Positions 1-7,986 of a stretch of 64,000 nt of DNA are shown piece after piece (the stretch's first letter is position 1; each line of letters begins with the position of its first letter). The position numbers and the translations under genes are program-made. The DNA comes from Microbacterium sp. GCS4. Lineage in GTDB: Bacteria; Actinomycetota; Actinomycetes; Actinomycetales; Microbacteriaceae. The DNA lies in assembly GCF_001262495.1 (NCBI RefSeq), contig NZ_LGYE01000003.1, positions 124,001 to 188,000 of the forward strand. Reading direction: 5' to 3'. The notes beneath the pieces are model-generated. The model was not told where the DNA came from. It made no database searches and saw only the letters and a list, made by a program, of their open reading frames with translations.

Positions 1-252
1 GCGCTCCGTTCCGGCGATCCCATCGTGCCTGCGGCCCGCGCGGTCCTCGCCGAGTCCGGCATCGACCCCGAGTACCTGGAACTCCGGGATGCCGAGACGC
101 TGGAGCCGGTCACGCGGGTCGACCGTGACGCATTGCTGCTCGTCGCGGCTCGTGTCGGCACCACCCGACTGATCGACAACCATCTGCTGCGGGGGCCGTA
201 CGCCCCGGCATCCGCCACCGCATCCCTCCCCGACGGAAAGGACGACGCCTGA
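1..252 (+). CDS. panC: Pantoate--beta-alanine ligase, C-terminal part (5' truncated by window edge)
   Basis: This is the 3' end of panC. The enzyme joins pantoate and beta-alanine with ATP to make pantothenate in the cytoplasm. About 83 residues are visible, reading in frame from base 1. They include the family's C-terminal stretch ([13 protein letters not shown], then [12 protein letters not shown]). The stop codon overlaps the ATG of panD. With panD and panB it forms a compact pantothenate operon, which makes the assignment secure even though the ATP-binding N-terminus lies outside the window. Confidence 0.9.
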   Translation, partial: ALRSGDPIVPAARAVLAESGIDPEYLELRDAETLEPVTRVDRDALLLVAARVGTTRLIDNHLLRGPYAPASATASLPDGKDDA

Positions 253-638
253 TGCGACGCACCATGCTGAAGTCGAAGATCCATCGCGCGACCGTCACCG
301 GCAGCGACCTGCACTACGTGGGCTCGATCACCGTCGACCCCGATCTGCTCGAGGCCGCCGACATCCTGCCGCACGAGCAGGTGCACGTCGTCGACGTCGA
401 CAACGGCGCCCGCTTCGAGACCTACACGCTGGTCGGCGAACGCGGATCCGGAGTCATCCAGGTCAACGGCGCCGCCGCCCGACTCGTGCACACGGGCGAC
501 ACGATCATCGTCATCTCCTACGCCGACTACTCGCCGGACGACCTCGTCGACTACGAACCCGTCGTCGTGCACGTCGACCGGTCGAACGCGATCGTCCGCG
601 TCGACGACGCTGTCGGCGAACTGGTGACCACCGCATGA
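252..638 (+). CDS. panD: Aspartate 1-decarboxylase precursor
   Basis: PanD converts L-aspartate to beta-alanine, the second substrate of PanC. It is a pyruvoyl enzyme that cleaves itself between Gly24 and Ser25. The expected site is present here in HYVGSITVD, and the N-terminus ([13 protein letters not shown]) is typical of the family. The length of 128 aa is also usual. The ATG overlaps the panC stop, and the stop overlaps the panB ATG, so translational coupling in a panC-panD-panB operon is likely. The first ATG is preferred over the internal one at Met5 because family members keep residues before MLKSKIH. Confidence 0.96.
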   Translation: MRRTMLKSKIHRATVTGSDLHYVGSITVDPDLLEAADILPHEQVHVVDVDNGARFETYTLVGERGSGVIQVNGAAARLVHTGDTIIVISYADYSPDDLVDYEPVVVHVDRSNAIVRVDDAVGELVTTA

Positions 639-1504
639 GCGCGCACGCCGCCCCGACCCGCGCCCTCACGATCGTGGACCTCGCGCGCAAGAAGGATGCC
701 GGCGAGCCGATCGTCATGGTCACGGCCTACGACCATCCCAGTGCGCAGATCGTCGAGTCCGCGGGCGTCGACATGGTGCTGGTCGGCGACTCGGCTGCGA
801 TGACCGTGCTCGGCTACGACAGCACGGTCCCCGTCACGATCGACGAGATGCTCATGCTGACGAAGGCCGTGCGGCGCGGACTCTCCCGGCCGCTGCTCGT
901 GGGCGACCTGCCGTTCGGCTCGTACGAGGCCTCCGATGCCCTGGCGCTCGAGACCGCGCAGCGCTTCGTCAAGGAGGCCGGCGTCGACCTCGTGAAGATC
1001 GAACGCGGTGGCACGACCGTCGACCGCGCCCGTGCGCTGGTGAATGCCGGCATCGCGGTGGTGGGGCACGTCGGACTGACCCCACAGACCGCGACAGCTC
1101 TCGGCGGCTTCCGCGCGCAGGGCCGCACGGCCGAGGCCGCGCTCGCCGTGATCGACGACGCCCTCGCTCTGCAGGATGCCGGAGTCTCGCTGATCGTCGT
1201 CGAAGCCGTCCCCTCCGCCGTGACCGCGGCGCTCATGCCGCTGCTGCGGGTGCCCGTGATCGGCATCGGCGCCGGGGCGGATGCCGACGGCCAGGTGCTC
1301 GTGTTCCACGACCTGCTCGGCATCTACGACGGGCCGGCTGCCGCGTTCGTCAAGCGCTACGCCGAGGTGCGCGCGGCCTCGGTCGACGGGGTCGCAGCCT
1401 ATGCGCGAGAGGTGCGATCGGGCGAGTACCCCGGCCCCGAGCACGGCTACGGGATGCCGGAGGCCGAGGTCGCGCGACTGCGGGAGCTGCTCGACGAGCG
1501 GTAG
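635..1504 (+). CDS. panB: 3-methyl-2-oxobutanoate hydroxymethyltransferase
   Basis: PanB transfers a hydroxymethyl group from 5,10-methylene-tetrahydrofolate to 2-oxoisovalerate, giving ketopantoate. The 289-aa protein has the family motifs [10 protein letters not shown] and LVGDSAAM near the N-terminus, the metal-binding and substrate region ([11 protein letters not shown]), [16 protein letters not shown] and [20 protein letters not shown]. Its ATG overlaps the panD stop. It ends the operon; a 67-bp palindromic element lies 48 bp downstream and may end transcription. Confidence 0.96.
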   Translation: MSAHAAPTRALTIVDLARKKDAGEPIVMVTAYDHPSAQIVESAGVDMVLVGDSAAMTVLGYDSTVPVTIDEMLMLTKAVRRGLSRPLLVGDLPFGSYEASDALALETAQRFVKEAGVDLVKIERGGTTVDRARALVNAGIAVVGHVGLTPQTATALGGFRAQGRTAEAALAVIDDALALQDAGVSLIVVEAVPSAVTAALMPLLRVPVIGIGAGADADGQVLVFHDLLGIYDGPAAAFVKRYAEVRAASVDGVAAYAREVRSGEYPGPEHGYGMPEAEVARLRELLDER

Positions 1505-1551
1505 GTCGGGCGCAGCGCCGTGTCGCGGCATCCTCTCCCGGCCGTCGTATC

Positions 1552-1618
1552 GCAGGAGTTCCCTCGATTCGAAGGATGCTTCCGGGTGGGTGCTCCTGCG
1601 GAGTGCGAGATCTCCTGC
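1552..1618. repeat. 67-bp palindromic intergenic element, copy 1
   Basis: This is an imperfect palindrome with ends GCAGGAG...CTCCTGC, lying between the convergent 3' ends of panB and the XRE gene. Its reverse complement aligns without gaps to copy 2. It is the same length as the other three copies in the window. It can fold as one long hairpin and could act as a bidirectional terminator or be a small mobile repeat. Confidence 0.75.
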
Positions 1619-1644
1619 CCAACGTGCGGCCGACGAAGCGGGGG

Positions 1645-1848
1645 TCACGGCTCCCAGCGCAGGATGTCGCCCGGCTGGCACTCGAGCGCCTCGCACAGAG
1701 CATCCAGTGTGGTGAATCGCACGGCCTTCGCGCGGCCGTTCTTCAGCACAGCGAGGTTCGTCGGCGTGATGCCGATGCGCTCAGCGAGCTCGCCCACGCT
1801 CATCTTGCGCCGGGCCATCATCACGTCGATGTCGACGACGACGGGCAT
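1645..1848 (-). CDS. Small XRE/Cro-type transcriptional regulator
   Basis: This 67-aa protein is almost entirely one helix-turn-helix domain (MSVGELAERIGITPTNLAVL, then FTTLDALCEALECQPGDILRW), the compact YozG-like XRE type. The start is set by an ATGA overlap with the stop of the upstream DUF2975 gene; longer readings into that gene are out-of-frame shadows. DUF2975 membrane proteins next to this kind of regulator are a common pair, so the regulator probably controls its own operon and may respond to the membrane partner (inference). Confidence 0.88.
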   Translation of the reverse strand: MPVVVDIDVMMARRKMSVGELAERIGITPTNLAVLKNGRAKAVRFTTLDALCEALECQPGDILRWEP

Positions 1849-2336
1849 CAGATCACCTCGTCGTCGAGTTCGGATCGCAGAGAGCGCGCCTCCGTGTCGC
1901 GATCGATCGCCTGTCGCAGGAGCGCTTTCATCACGACGACGAGCAGCGCCATGCCGCACAGGACGAGCCCGGCCCCGCCGACGAGGGCGACGGCTCCCGG
2001 TGCCATGTCGCCCGGTGCGAGCAGCGCGGCGAACGCGAAGGTGACCGCGGCGGCGACGAGGATCGCTCCGATGATCACGTCCACAAACCGGAACGACGAC
2101 ACCGAGAAGATCGACCCTCGCCGCACGCGCGTCAACAGCATCCACACGCAGATCCCGAACACCTGCATGGTGGCTACGCCCAGCACGATCAGCCCCACGA
2201 TCGTGATGCGCCCCCAGAGTTCCTCCGAACCGAGGTCGAGCCACAGCATCGGCACGATCAGCGCCTGCACTGCGATCGACCCCACGAGCGCTATCGCTAT
2301 GAGAACGCGCAGCACCGCGATCGTGATCCGACCCAT
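1848..2336 (-). CDS. DUF2975-type integral membrane protein
   Basis: This is a 162-aa protein with four hydrophobic segments (about residues 5-35, 42-65, 80-110 and 118-140) and a charged C-terminus. Size, topology and the coupled XRE gene fit the DUF2975 family, whose biochemical role is unknown. The stop overlaps the start of the XRE gene. The upstream region (2337-2421) is A/T-rich for this genome and probably carries the promoter. Confidence 0.82.
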   Translation of the reverse strand: MGRITIAVLRVLIAIALVGSIAVQALIVPMLWLDLGSEELWGRITIVGLIVLGVATMQVFGICVWMLLTRVRRGSIFSVSSFRFVDVIIGAILVAAAVTFAFAALLAPGDMAPGAVALVGGAGLVLCGMALLVVVMKALLRQAIDRDTEARSLRSELDDEVI

Positions 2337-2421
2337 GGCCTACCTCTATCGAAGAACAACAGGAATCTATCGTTTATCGTTCGATGTGGCAAGATGGTGG
2401 TGTGGGGTAGCCTCCGTTGCC

Positions 2422-2488
2422 GACGGAGTTCTCACGCTGCGCAGGAGCATCCCGGGCAGAGGCTCCTGCGAATCGTGAGAACTCCTGC
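2422..2488. repeat. 67-bp palindromic intergenic element, copy 2
   Basis: This is the same element as copy 1 in the opposite orientation. It runs from GACGGAGTTCTCACG to GTGAGAACTCCTGC, with arms that pair almost completely. It sits downstream of the 3' end of the MFS gene and upstream of the DUF2975 gene. Confidence 0.75.
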
Positions 2489-2543
2489 AGAACCTGCGGG
2501 CACCGAGGCGGGATCCCGGATGCGGGATGCGGGGTGCCGGTCC

Positions 2544-2606
2544 GGATGCCGGATGCCGGATGCCGGATGCCGGATGCCGGATGCCGGATGCCGGATGCCG
2601 GATGCT
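2544..2606. repeat. Tandem GGATGCC heptamer array (9 units)
   Basis: Nine head-to-tail GGATGCC heptamers lie here, the last ending in T, preceded by degenerate copies from about 2514. The array ends just past the MFS stop codon. The same heptamer is scattered at high density through coding regions of the window. Confidence 0.9.
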
Positions 2607-2612
2607 GTCGGC

Positions 2613-3830
2613 CTACTCCGCCCGGCGGACCCGCAGGGTGAACGCGATGACGGCGAGCGCGATCACGACGACCCCGTACCCGAGGCATACGGCGCCGAGG
2701 CCGAACGCTCCGACCAGGGTTCCGGCGACGACGGCGGGCACGGCGAACGCGAGGTAGGCGAGCACGTAGATGACCGCGAACGTGTCGGCGCGGGCATGTG
2801 CGGGGATGCGCGGCGCGAGCGATCCGACCACGCCGGAGAAGGCCGTGCCGAAGCCCATGCCCGTGATCGCCGTCGCCGCGAGGTAGAAGGGGAGGGACCC
2901 GAGGCCGAGTGCGACCAGCGACAGCGCCGTGCCGACGGCGAGGGCCGCCGTGCCGAAGATCACCGAGGTGCGCGGAGCGCGACGGCGAAGGGTGAACGCC
3001 GCGATCGCGCCGACGCCGGCGAGCATCGCGACCGACAATCCCTGCCAGGTGTGCGCCTCGCCGCCGAGCTCGGTGCGCACGATGTTCGCGCCGAGGGACA
3101 GGAACAGCCCGCCCGTCGCCCAGCCGGCGATGACCGCGGGCGCGCCTCGCCAGAAGTCCGCGCGGATGCTGCCCGGGATCGACAGGCGGAAGCTCAGCGA
3201 CGCCCACGCTCCGGGTGTCAGCGGCGCGGTCTCTGGGGCGAGCAGGAAAAGTCCGGCGAGCGCGAGGTAGGCGACCGTGAGCGGAGCGAACACGTCGAGC
3301 AGCGGTTCGCCGGTCGCATCGAGCGCGATGCCCGAGACCAGCGCGCCGAGCGCGAGGCCGATGCCGGGGCTCAGGGCGTTCCACAGGGCGGCGGTCTTGG
3401 CGCGTCCGCCGGGTGCGAGGTCGAGCGCGGCCGCTGACAATGCGGCGATCAGCACGCCGCTTGCCGCGCCCTGGAGGATCCGCGCGAGCACCAGCGTCGC
3501 GACCGAGTCAGCATGCCAGAACAGCACCATGCTTCCGGCGAGGAGGAGCAGGCCGCCGGTCACGACGGGGCGGCGGCCGATGTGATCCGACAACGATCCT
3601 GCGGTCAGGAGCGCGAGGAGCAGGGCGATCGCGTACACGGCGAACACCGCACTGATCACGATCGCGTCGAAGCCGATCTCGGCGGCGAGCACCGGATAGA
3701 ACGGCGACGGCGCGCTCGCGCCCATCATCATCACGATCTGCGTTCCCACGGCGAGGACGAACCCGAGACGCGCGCGGCGAGGGGTTGTGGCATCGGCGGT
3801 CTGCGCGGTGATGGGCTGAGTGGTGGTCAT
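2613..3830 (-). CDS. MFS transporter (drug-efflux type)
   Basis: This is a 12-segment major facilitator of about 405 aa. It shows the loop 2-3 signature GSLSDHIGRRPVVTGG and a motif-C-like stretch in segment 5 (SPGIGLALGALVSG), which points to proton-driven export. The start is the ATG at 3828-3830 (MTTTQPIT), preceded by GAGGAG; an upstream in-frame ATG lacks a ribosome site. It diverges from an ArsR-type regulator, and two matching operator palindromes lie between them, so it is probably repressed by that protein. The exported substrate cannot be told from the sequence. Confidence 0.88.
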   Translation of the reverse strand: MTTTQPITAQTADATTPRRARLGFVLAVGTQIVMMMGASAPSPFYPVLAAEIGFDAIVISAVFAVYAIALLLALLTAGSLSDHIGRRPVVTGGLLLLAGSMVLFWHADSVATLVLARILQGAASGVLIAALSAAALDLAPGGRAKTAALWNALSPGIGLALGALVSGIALDATGEPLLDVFAPLTVAYLALAGLFLLAPETAPLTPGAWASLSFRLSIPGSIRADFWRGAPAVIAGWATGGLFLSLGANIVRTELGGEAHTWQGLSVAMLAGVGAIAAFTLRRRAPRTSVIFGTAALAVGTALSLVALGLGSLPFYLAATAITGMGFGTAFSGVVGSLAPRIPAHARADTFAVIYVLAYLAFAVPAVVAGTLVGAFGLGAVCLGYGVVVIALAVIAFTLRVRRAE

Positions 3831-3864
3831 GGGTCTCCTCGGGTGGCTGCGCTCCGGCATCCGT

Positions 3865-3884
3865 GGTTCGACAATTATCGAACC
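3865..3884. promoter_or_regulatory. Operator 1 for the divergent ArsR-type regulator / MFS pair
   Basis: A perfect 7-6-7 inverted repeat, GGTTCGA-N6-TCGAACC, lies between the two divergent start codons. A second site of the same design is 48 bp away, so both are probably bound by the 3933-4238 protein. Confidence 0.7.
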
Positions 3885-3912
3885 GTGGCGACGTTACTCG
3901 CCTTCCTCGGAT

Positions 3913-3932
3913 TGTTCAACTATTCTCGAACC
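3913..3932. promoter_or_regulatory. Operator 2, overlapping the regulator's leaderless promoter
   Basis: The second 7-6-7 site (TGTTCAA-N6-TCGAACC) directly abuts the regulator's ATG. A -10-like TATTCT at 3921-3926 lies inside it, six bases before the ATG. Transcription would then begin at the start codon and be blocked when the site is occupied. Confidence 0.65.
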
Positions 3933-4238
3933 ATGCCTGGCGACCTTCCGCATCCGGATCGCTCCGAGATCCAGCTGACCGACGTGCTCTTCGCGCTCAG
4001 CGACCCGGAGCGCCTTGCGATCGCGCGGCAGCTCGCCGACGGCCCGCTCGACATGGCCGCCTGTCACGCCAGCGATCCGAACCTTCCCAAGTCCACGAAG
4101 TCGCACTTCATGAAGGTGCTGCGCGAGGCCGGCGTCATTCGCAACGAACCCAATGGGCGGCGGAGGATGCTGACGCTGCGGCGCGACGATCTGGACCAGC
4201 TGTTCCCCGGGCTGCTCGACTCAGTGCTGCGGGGGTAG
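3933..4238 (+). CDS. ArsR-type winged-helix transcriptional regulator
   Basis: This is a 101-aa winged-helix protein. The ArsR pattern is clear: LTDVLFALSDPERLAIARQL near residue 17, then LPKSTKSHFMKVLREAGVI as recognition helix and wing. A Cys (44) and a His (45) lie in the loop before the recognition helix but no classic metal motif is present, so the inducer is unknown. It is divergent from the MFS exporter and probably represses both genes through the two operators. The start is the ATG directly after operator 2, with no ribosome site, consistent with a leaderless mRNA. Confidence 0.85.
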   Translation: MPGDLPHPDRSEIQLTDVLFALSDPERLAIARQLADGPLDMAACHASDPNLPKSTKSHFMKVLREAGVIRNEPNGRRRMLTLRRDDLDQLFPGLLDSVLRG

Positions 4239-4480
4239 GGGTCTCGGGTCTGGCTCTCGTCGCTCGGGCCCCGTCTCCCGTCTCTCGTCTGGCGTCTCTC
4301 GCAGTGTCTCGCCTTTCCCCTCCCGTGTTTCGTCCTTCGTCTCTCGTGTTTCGTCTCTGGGGTCTCGCGGTACCTCGTTTCTCGTCTCTCCTGTCTCGGT
4401 ATCTCGCAGTATCTCTTCTCTCCTCTCTCGGTACCTCGCAGTATCTCTTCTGTCCTCTCGCGCAGCATCTCGGAGTACTG
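4239..4480. repeat. CTC-rich low-complexity tract with a 32-bp direct duplication
   Basis: This strongly strand-biased, pyrimidine-rich sequence is built from TCTC, TCTCG and TTTCGTCT words, with no credible gene. Two adjacent near-identical 32-bp units sit at 4397-4428 and 4429-4460. It separates the ArsR-type gene from the SOS box of the HNH gene. Confidence 0.75.
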
Positions 4481-4486
4481 GAACTC

Positions 4487-4504
4487 TTCGTATATATGTT
4501 CGAA
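4487..4504 (+). promoter_or_regulatory. LexA (SOS) box before the DUF222-HNH gene
   Basis: TTCGTATATATGTTCGAA differs at two positions from the actinobacterial LexA box (TCGAAC-N4-GTTCGA flanked by T and A). It covers the place where the -35 element of the TACAAT promoter (-10 at 4524-4529) would lie, as expected for LexA repression. Confidence 0.65.
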
Positions 4505-4535
4505 AGTCGCTTGTTATGCCGCCTACAATGGAGGC

Positions 4536-5894
4536 ATGGCAACTCTGACCGCACTGCACGAGGCGATGGCACGCCTCGACGAGGCGTGGGCAGAGTGCGA
4601 CGACGTGCTTTCGTTCTCCCGATCTCAGCTGCTCGCGGTCAACGGGGCTGTCGACGCGCTCAAGAGGCGCCTCGATGCCGTGCACGTCGAGGTCGTGGCG
4701 CGGATCGCCGATGAGTCGCGCCGCGAGCTCGGGGCAGACAGTCTCGCGAAGCAGCAGGGATACCGATCATCGGCGAAGCTCATCGCCGCGAGCACGGGGA
4801 TGTCGACGGGTGACGCGAGTCGCCTGATCACGGTCGGCGAGGCGACGGCGCCGCGGGCTGATCTGCTCGGCGCCCCCTTGCCCGCGAAGTATCCGGCCGT
4901 GCGCGAGGCACTCGGCACAGGAGCGCTGAGCGTGCAGGGGGCGGCGCTGATCGTGGCGCTGCTCGACCGTTGCCGTGTCGCCGCGGGGCGAGAGCGCACG
5001 GCCGAAGCGGAGCGTCGGCTCACCGAATCCGCCCCCGGGCTCGGACTCGACGACGTGCGACGACTTGTGACGAAAGCCGAAGCGTGGCTCGATCCCGAGG
5101 GTGTCGAACCACGTTCCGTCGAACAGCGGGCCCAGCGGTCGCTGACGATCTTCGAACGCGACGGGATGGTGCACCTCGATGCTCGGCTCGACGCGGAGTC
5201 TGCGGCGCCTGTGATCACCGCGATCCGCGGATATGTCACCGCGGCGTTCGCGGCCCGCAAGGACTCCGCAGCGCCGGATGGGCCCGATGCAGACCGCCGC
5301 TCGGTGCCGATGTTGCAGGCCGACGCGCTCGCGATGTTCTGCGCGCACGCCCTCGGCTGCGAGGAGCGCCTGCCGCTCGGTGGAGCGACCGTCGTGGTGC
5401 GTGTGGCTCTCGCAGACCTCGAGTCGGATGCCGGAACGGCCGCGATCGACGGACTGGACCAGCCCGTCGGAGCTGGCGCGGCACGGCGGATGGCGGCGGA
5501 CGGAGGAATCATCCCCTGCGTTCTGGGCGGCGACAGCGAGATCCTCGATTGGGGGCGCGAGAAGCGTCTGTTCACCAGGTCGCAACGGCTCGCGCTCGTC
5601 GAACGCGACGGAGGATGCGCGATGTGCGCACTGCCTCCGCAGATGACCAAGGCCCATCACATCCGATGGTGGAGTCGAGATCGAGGGTCGACCGACCTCG
5701 ACAACGGAGTGCTGCTCTGCGAGACCTGTCATCACCGTATCCACGACAACGGCTGGGAGATCCGCATCGACGGTCGAGGCATCGACGGGCGGGTGTGGTT
5801 CGTGCCGCCACGGTGGGTCGACCCCGAGCAGACGCCACGACTCGGAGGACGCGCGCGGTTCGATCCCGGACGAGGGATGGGCAGGGTGGCGTGA
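4536..5894 (+). CDS. DUF222 / HNH endonuclease protein (13E12-repeat type)
   Basis: This is a 452-aa protein with an N-terminal DUF222 region (about residues 20-330) and a C-terminal HNH nuclease. The nuclease has zinc-type cysteine pairs (CAMC near residue 361 and CETC near 395), the AHH pair near 374 and HHRIH near 399. The architecture matches the mycobacterial REP13E12 proteins, several of which are LexA-controlled. The SOS box upstream fits that. The start is the ATG six bases after TACAAT, with a GGAGG just before it. Its cellular role is unknown; damage-linked DNA cleavage or mobility is possible. Confidence 0.88.
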   Translation: MATLTALHEAMARLDEAWAECDDVLSFSRSQLLAVNGAVDALKRRLDAVHVEVVARIADESRRELGADSLAKQQGYRSSAKLIAASTGMSTGDASRLITVGEATAPRADLLGAPLPAKYPAVREALGTGALSVQGAALIVALLDRCRVAAGRERTAEAERRLTESAPGLGLDDVRRLVTKAEAWLDPEGVEPRSVEQRAQRSLTIFERDGMVHLDARLDAESAAPVITAIRGYVTAAFAARKDSAAPDGPDADRRSVPMLQADALAMFCAHALGCEERLPLGGATVVVRVALADLESDAGTAAIDGLDQPVGAGAARRMAADGGIIPCVLGGDSEILDWGREKRLFTRSQRLALVERDGGCAMCALPPQMTKAHHIRWWSRDRGSTDLDNGVLLCETCHHRIHDNGWEIRIDGRGIDGRVWFVPPRWVDPEQTPRLGGRARFDPGRGMGRVA

Positions 5895-6031
5895 CGATGG
5901 TGAGGGGCGTCAAAGGGTCAGCGCGTCGCGGGTTGGGCGTCGGTGGGGTGGTCTGCGATCGGCGGGGATGCACGAGGCTGCGCGGGGCCTCTCGGGGGCG
6001 GGCAGGCGCGTGGGTGGTCGAGCAAGGCGAG

Positions 6032-6790
6032 TCAGCGAAAGTAGGACGCGCCGTTCAGGTCGAGCACCGCGCCCGAGGTCCACACCGCGCCCGGGGAGGT
6101 GAGATAGGCCACGGCGTCGGCGACCTCCTCGGGCGTGCCGACCCGGTCGAACGGGCTCTGCCCGCGGATGTCGTCGCCACCGACGCCCTCGAGCTTCGAC
6201 GCCTGCCGCTCGGTCGCGATCATCCCCGGAGCCACCGAGGCGACCGAGATCCCATACGGCGCGAGCACGAGAGCCATCGACTGACCGAACGCCTGAAGGC
6301 CGGCCTTCGTCGCGGCATACGCAGGATGATCGCGCTCGCCGCGGAACGCACCGCGCGACCCGAGGTTCACGATCGCCCCACCCTCACCCTGAGCGATCAT
6401 GCGCTGCGCCACCAGCATCGTCACATTCGACGATCCCAGCAGATTCACCGCGACCATATCCGCCCACGCGCGCTGCCAATCCTCGAACGACACCCCATCC
6501 ACGCGATGCGCGTTCGCAGCACTCGGAGCGACCGCCGCGTTGTTCACCAGGATGCCGATCGACCCCAGGGCCTCGGCGGCGGCATCCACCACGGCCTGCG
6601 CCCCGGCAGGATCACCGAGGTCCCCGCCGACGAGCGCATGCCCATCACCGTCCAACGACGCGAGCGTCCGCTCCGCCGCATCCCGATCGCGGCCGAAGTG
6701 CACGGCCACACGATCGCCTCGGCGGGCGAACGCCTGCGCGACCGCACGCCCGATACCGCGGGACGCACCGGTGACCAGTGCAGTCGCCAT
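6032..6790 (-). CDS. SDR family oxidoreductase coupled to an XRE regulator
   Basis: This is a classical short-chain dehydrogenase of 252 aa. It has the N-terminal NAD(P) motif TGASRGIGRAV, NNAAVAPS, the catalytic Tyr in YAATK, and a C-terminal LDLNGASYF tail. The ATG overlaps the stop of the XRE gene (6790-7065), which fixes the start and argues for coupled expression. No substrate is implied by the residues. The two genes diverge from an extra methionine aminopeptidase. Confidence 0.88.
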   Translation of the reverse strand: MATALVTGASRGIGRAVAQAFARRGDRVAVHFGRDRDAAERTLASLDGDGHALVGGDLGDPAGAQAVVDAAAEALGSIGILVNNAAVAPSAANAHRVDGVSFEDWQRAWADMVAVNLLGSSNVTMLVAQRMIAQGEGGAIVNLGSRGAFRGERDHPAYAATKAGLQAFGQSMALVLAPYGISVASVAPGMIATERQASKLEGVGGDDIRGQSPFDRVGTPEEVADAVAYLTSPGAVWTSGAVLDLNGASYFR

Positions 6791-7065
6791 CAGGACGCGA
6801 CCCGGCCGCGCACCACGGGCGTCGGCTCGATCTCCGACCACACCGCATCGAGCGACAGATGCAGCACACCCGCGATCGCCGCGATCGTCGAGAACGCCGG
6901 CGTCGCCACACGACCGGACTCGATCTTGCGCAGAGTCTCCGGCGAGACGCCCGCATCGAGAGCCACGCTCAGCATCGACCGTTCACCGCGCGCGCGCCGC
7001 AGCAGAGCGCCCAGACGCTCACCGCGCTTGACCTCGGCAGGACTCAGGGGAAGGCGAACCATCAT
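6790..7065 (-). CDS. XRE-family transcriptional regulator
   Basis: This 91-aa HTH_XRE protein has RLGALLRRARGERSMLSVALDAGVSPETLRKIESGRVATPAFSTIAAIAGVL as its helix-turn-helix, with a short variable C-terminus. It is translationally linked to the SDR gene and diverges from the aminopeptidase gene across 45 bp packed with inverted repeats. It is probably an autoregulator of both promoters. The first of two adjacent ATGs is used; nothing decides between them. Confidence 0.85.
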   Translation of the reverse strand: MMVRLPLSPAEVKRGERLGALLRRARGERSMLSVALDAGVSPETLRKIESGRVATPAFSTIAAIAGVLHLSLDAVWSEIEPTPVVRGRVAS

Positions 7066-7077
7066 GCACCGATTCTA

Positions 7078-7110
7078 ATACCGGGATAGTTTGGCCGGTA
7101 TAGTTATACC
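7078..7110. promoter_or_regulatory. Overlapping inverted repeats in the XRE/MetAP divergent promoter
   Basis: ATACCGG-N10-CCGGTAT (7078-7101) overlaps GGTATA-N2-TATACC (7097-7110), which touches the aminopeptidase ATG. TATAGT at 7099-7104 is a suitable -10, so the mRNA would be leaderless. The XRE protein is the likely ligand. Confidence 0.6.
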
Positions 7111-7881
7111 ATGATCGAGATCCTCACTCCCGCTCAGCTCGACCGGGCCCGCGACACCGGTGCGCTCGTCGGCGGCATCCTGCAGACACTCAAGAACCGG
7201 GCCGAGGTCGGTGTGAACCTCCTCGATCTCGACCGCTGGACGAAACAGCTGATCGAGGATGCCGGGGCCGAATCCTGCTACGTCGACTACGCCCCCTCGT
7301 TCGGCAGAGGCCCCTTCGGACACTACGTCTGCACAGCGGTGAACGACGCCGTGCTGCACGGGATGCCCCACGACTACCGCCTCGCCGACGGAGACCTCCT
7401 CACACTCGACCTGGCGGTGACCCTGCGCGGCGTCGCCGCCGACGCGGCGATCAGCTTCACGGTCGGCACGCGCGCGGCATCCGACGACCTCGCGATGATC
7501 GACGCGACCGAACGGGCGCTCGCGGCAGGCATCGCGGCGGCACGCCCCGGCGCGCGCATCGGCGATCTCTCGCACGCGATCGGCACGGTTCTGCACGACT
7601 CCGGCTACGCGATCAACGGCGAATTCGGCGGCCACGGCATCGGCTCGACCATGCACCAGGACCCGCACGTCGCGAACGACGGACGCCCCGGCCGCGGCTA
7701 CACGCTGCGCCCCGGCCTGCTCCTCGCGCTCGAGCCCTGGGTCATGCGCGACACCGATCAGCTCGTGACCGATGCCGACGGATGGACGCTCCGCAGCGCC
7801 ACCGGATGCCGCACCGCGCACACCGAGCACACGATCGCCATCACCGAGACCGGCGCGGAGGTGCTCACGCTCCCACGCTGA
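7111..7881 (+). CDS. map: Type I methionine aminopeptidase (probably accessory copy)
   Basis: The protein removes N-terminal Met from nascent proteins and belongs to the M24 pita-bread fold. Metal and substrate residues are visible: HYVCTAVNDAVLHGMP, the two Asp of LLTLDLAV and ADAAISFTVG, GHGIGSTMHQDPHV, the Glu of LALEPWV, and a final Glu in HTEHTIAITE. At 256 aa it has the catalytic domain only. The housekeeping map in actinobacteria usually sits near secY and infA. This one instead stands alone opposite an XRE-SDR pair, so an accessory or inhibitor-related role is possible (inference). Confidence 0.9.
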   Translation: MIEILTPAQLDRARDTGALVGGILQTLKNRAEVGVNLLDLDRWTKQLIEDAGAESCYVDYAPSFGRGPFGHYVCTAVNDAVLHGMPHDYRLADGDLLTLDLAVTLRGVAADAAISFTVGTRAASDDLAMIDATERALAAGIAAARPGARIGDLSHAIGTVLHDSGYAINGEFGGHGIGSTMHQDPHVANDGRPGRGYTLRPGLLLALEPWVMRDTDQLVTDADGWTLRSATGCRTAHTEHTIAITETGAEVLTLPR

Positions 7882-7986
7882 CGCAGGAATGCGGGGTCGC
7901 GGGGTCGGTGCGCGCCGTCGAGGTAGGCGATGACGCCGGCGTAGGAGGGTTGCGGGTGGATCCTCCTGCCTCCGCGGTATGTCCTA

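Noticed and set aside
551..1696. Long open frame on the minus strand opposite panB
   Set aside because: It mirrors the high-GC codon pattern of panB, is Arg/His-rich and has no family features.
2544..2606. GGATGCC array considered as a CRISPR-like or coding repeat
   Set aside because: It has no spacers and the period of 7 gives only repeat artefacts in every frame.
7883..7970. GCAGGA...TCCTGC stretch considered as a fifth 67-bp element
   Set aside because: It is about 87 bp long and lacks the internal mirrored blocks; only the short ends match.
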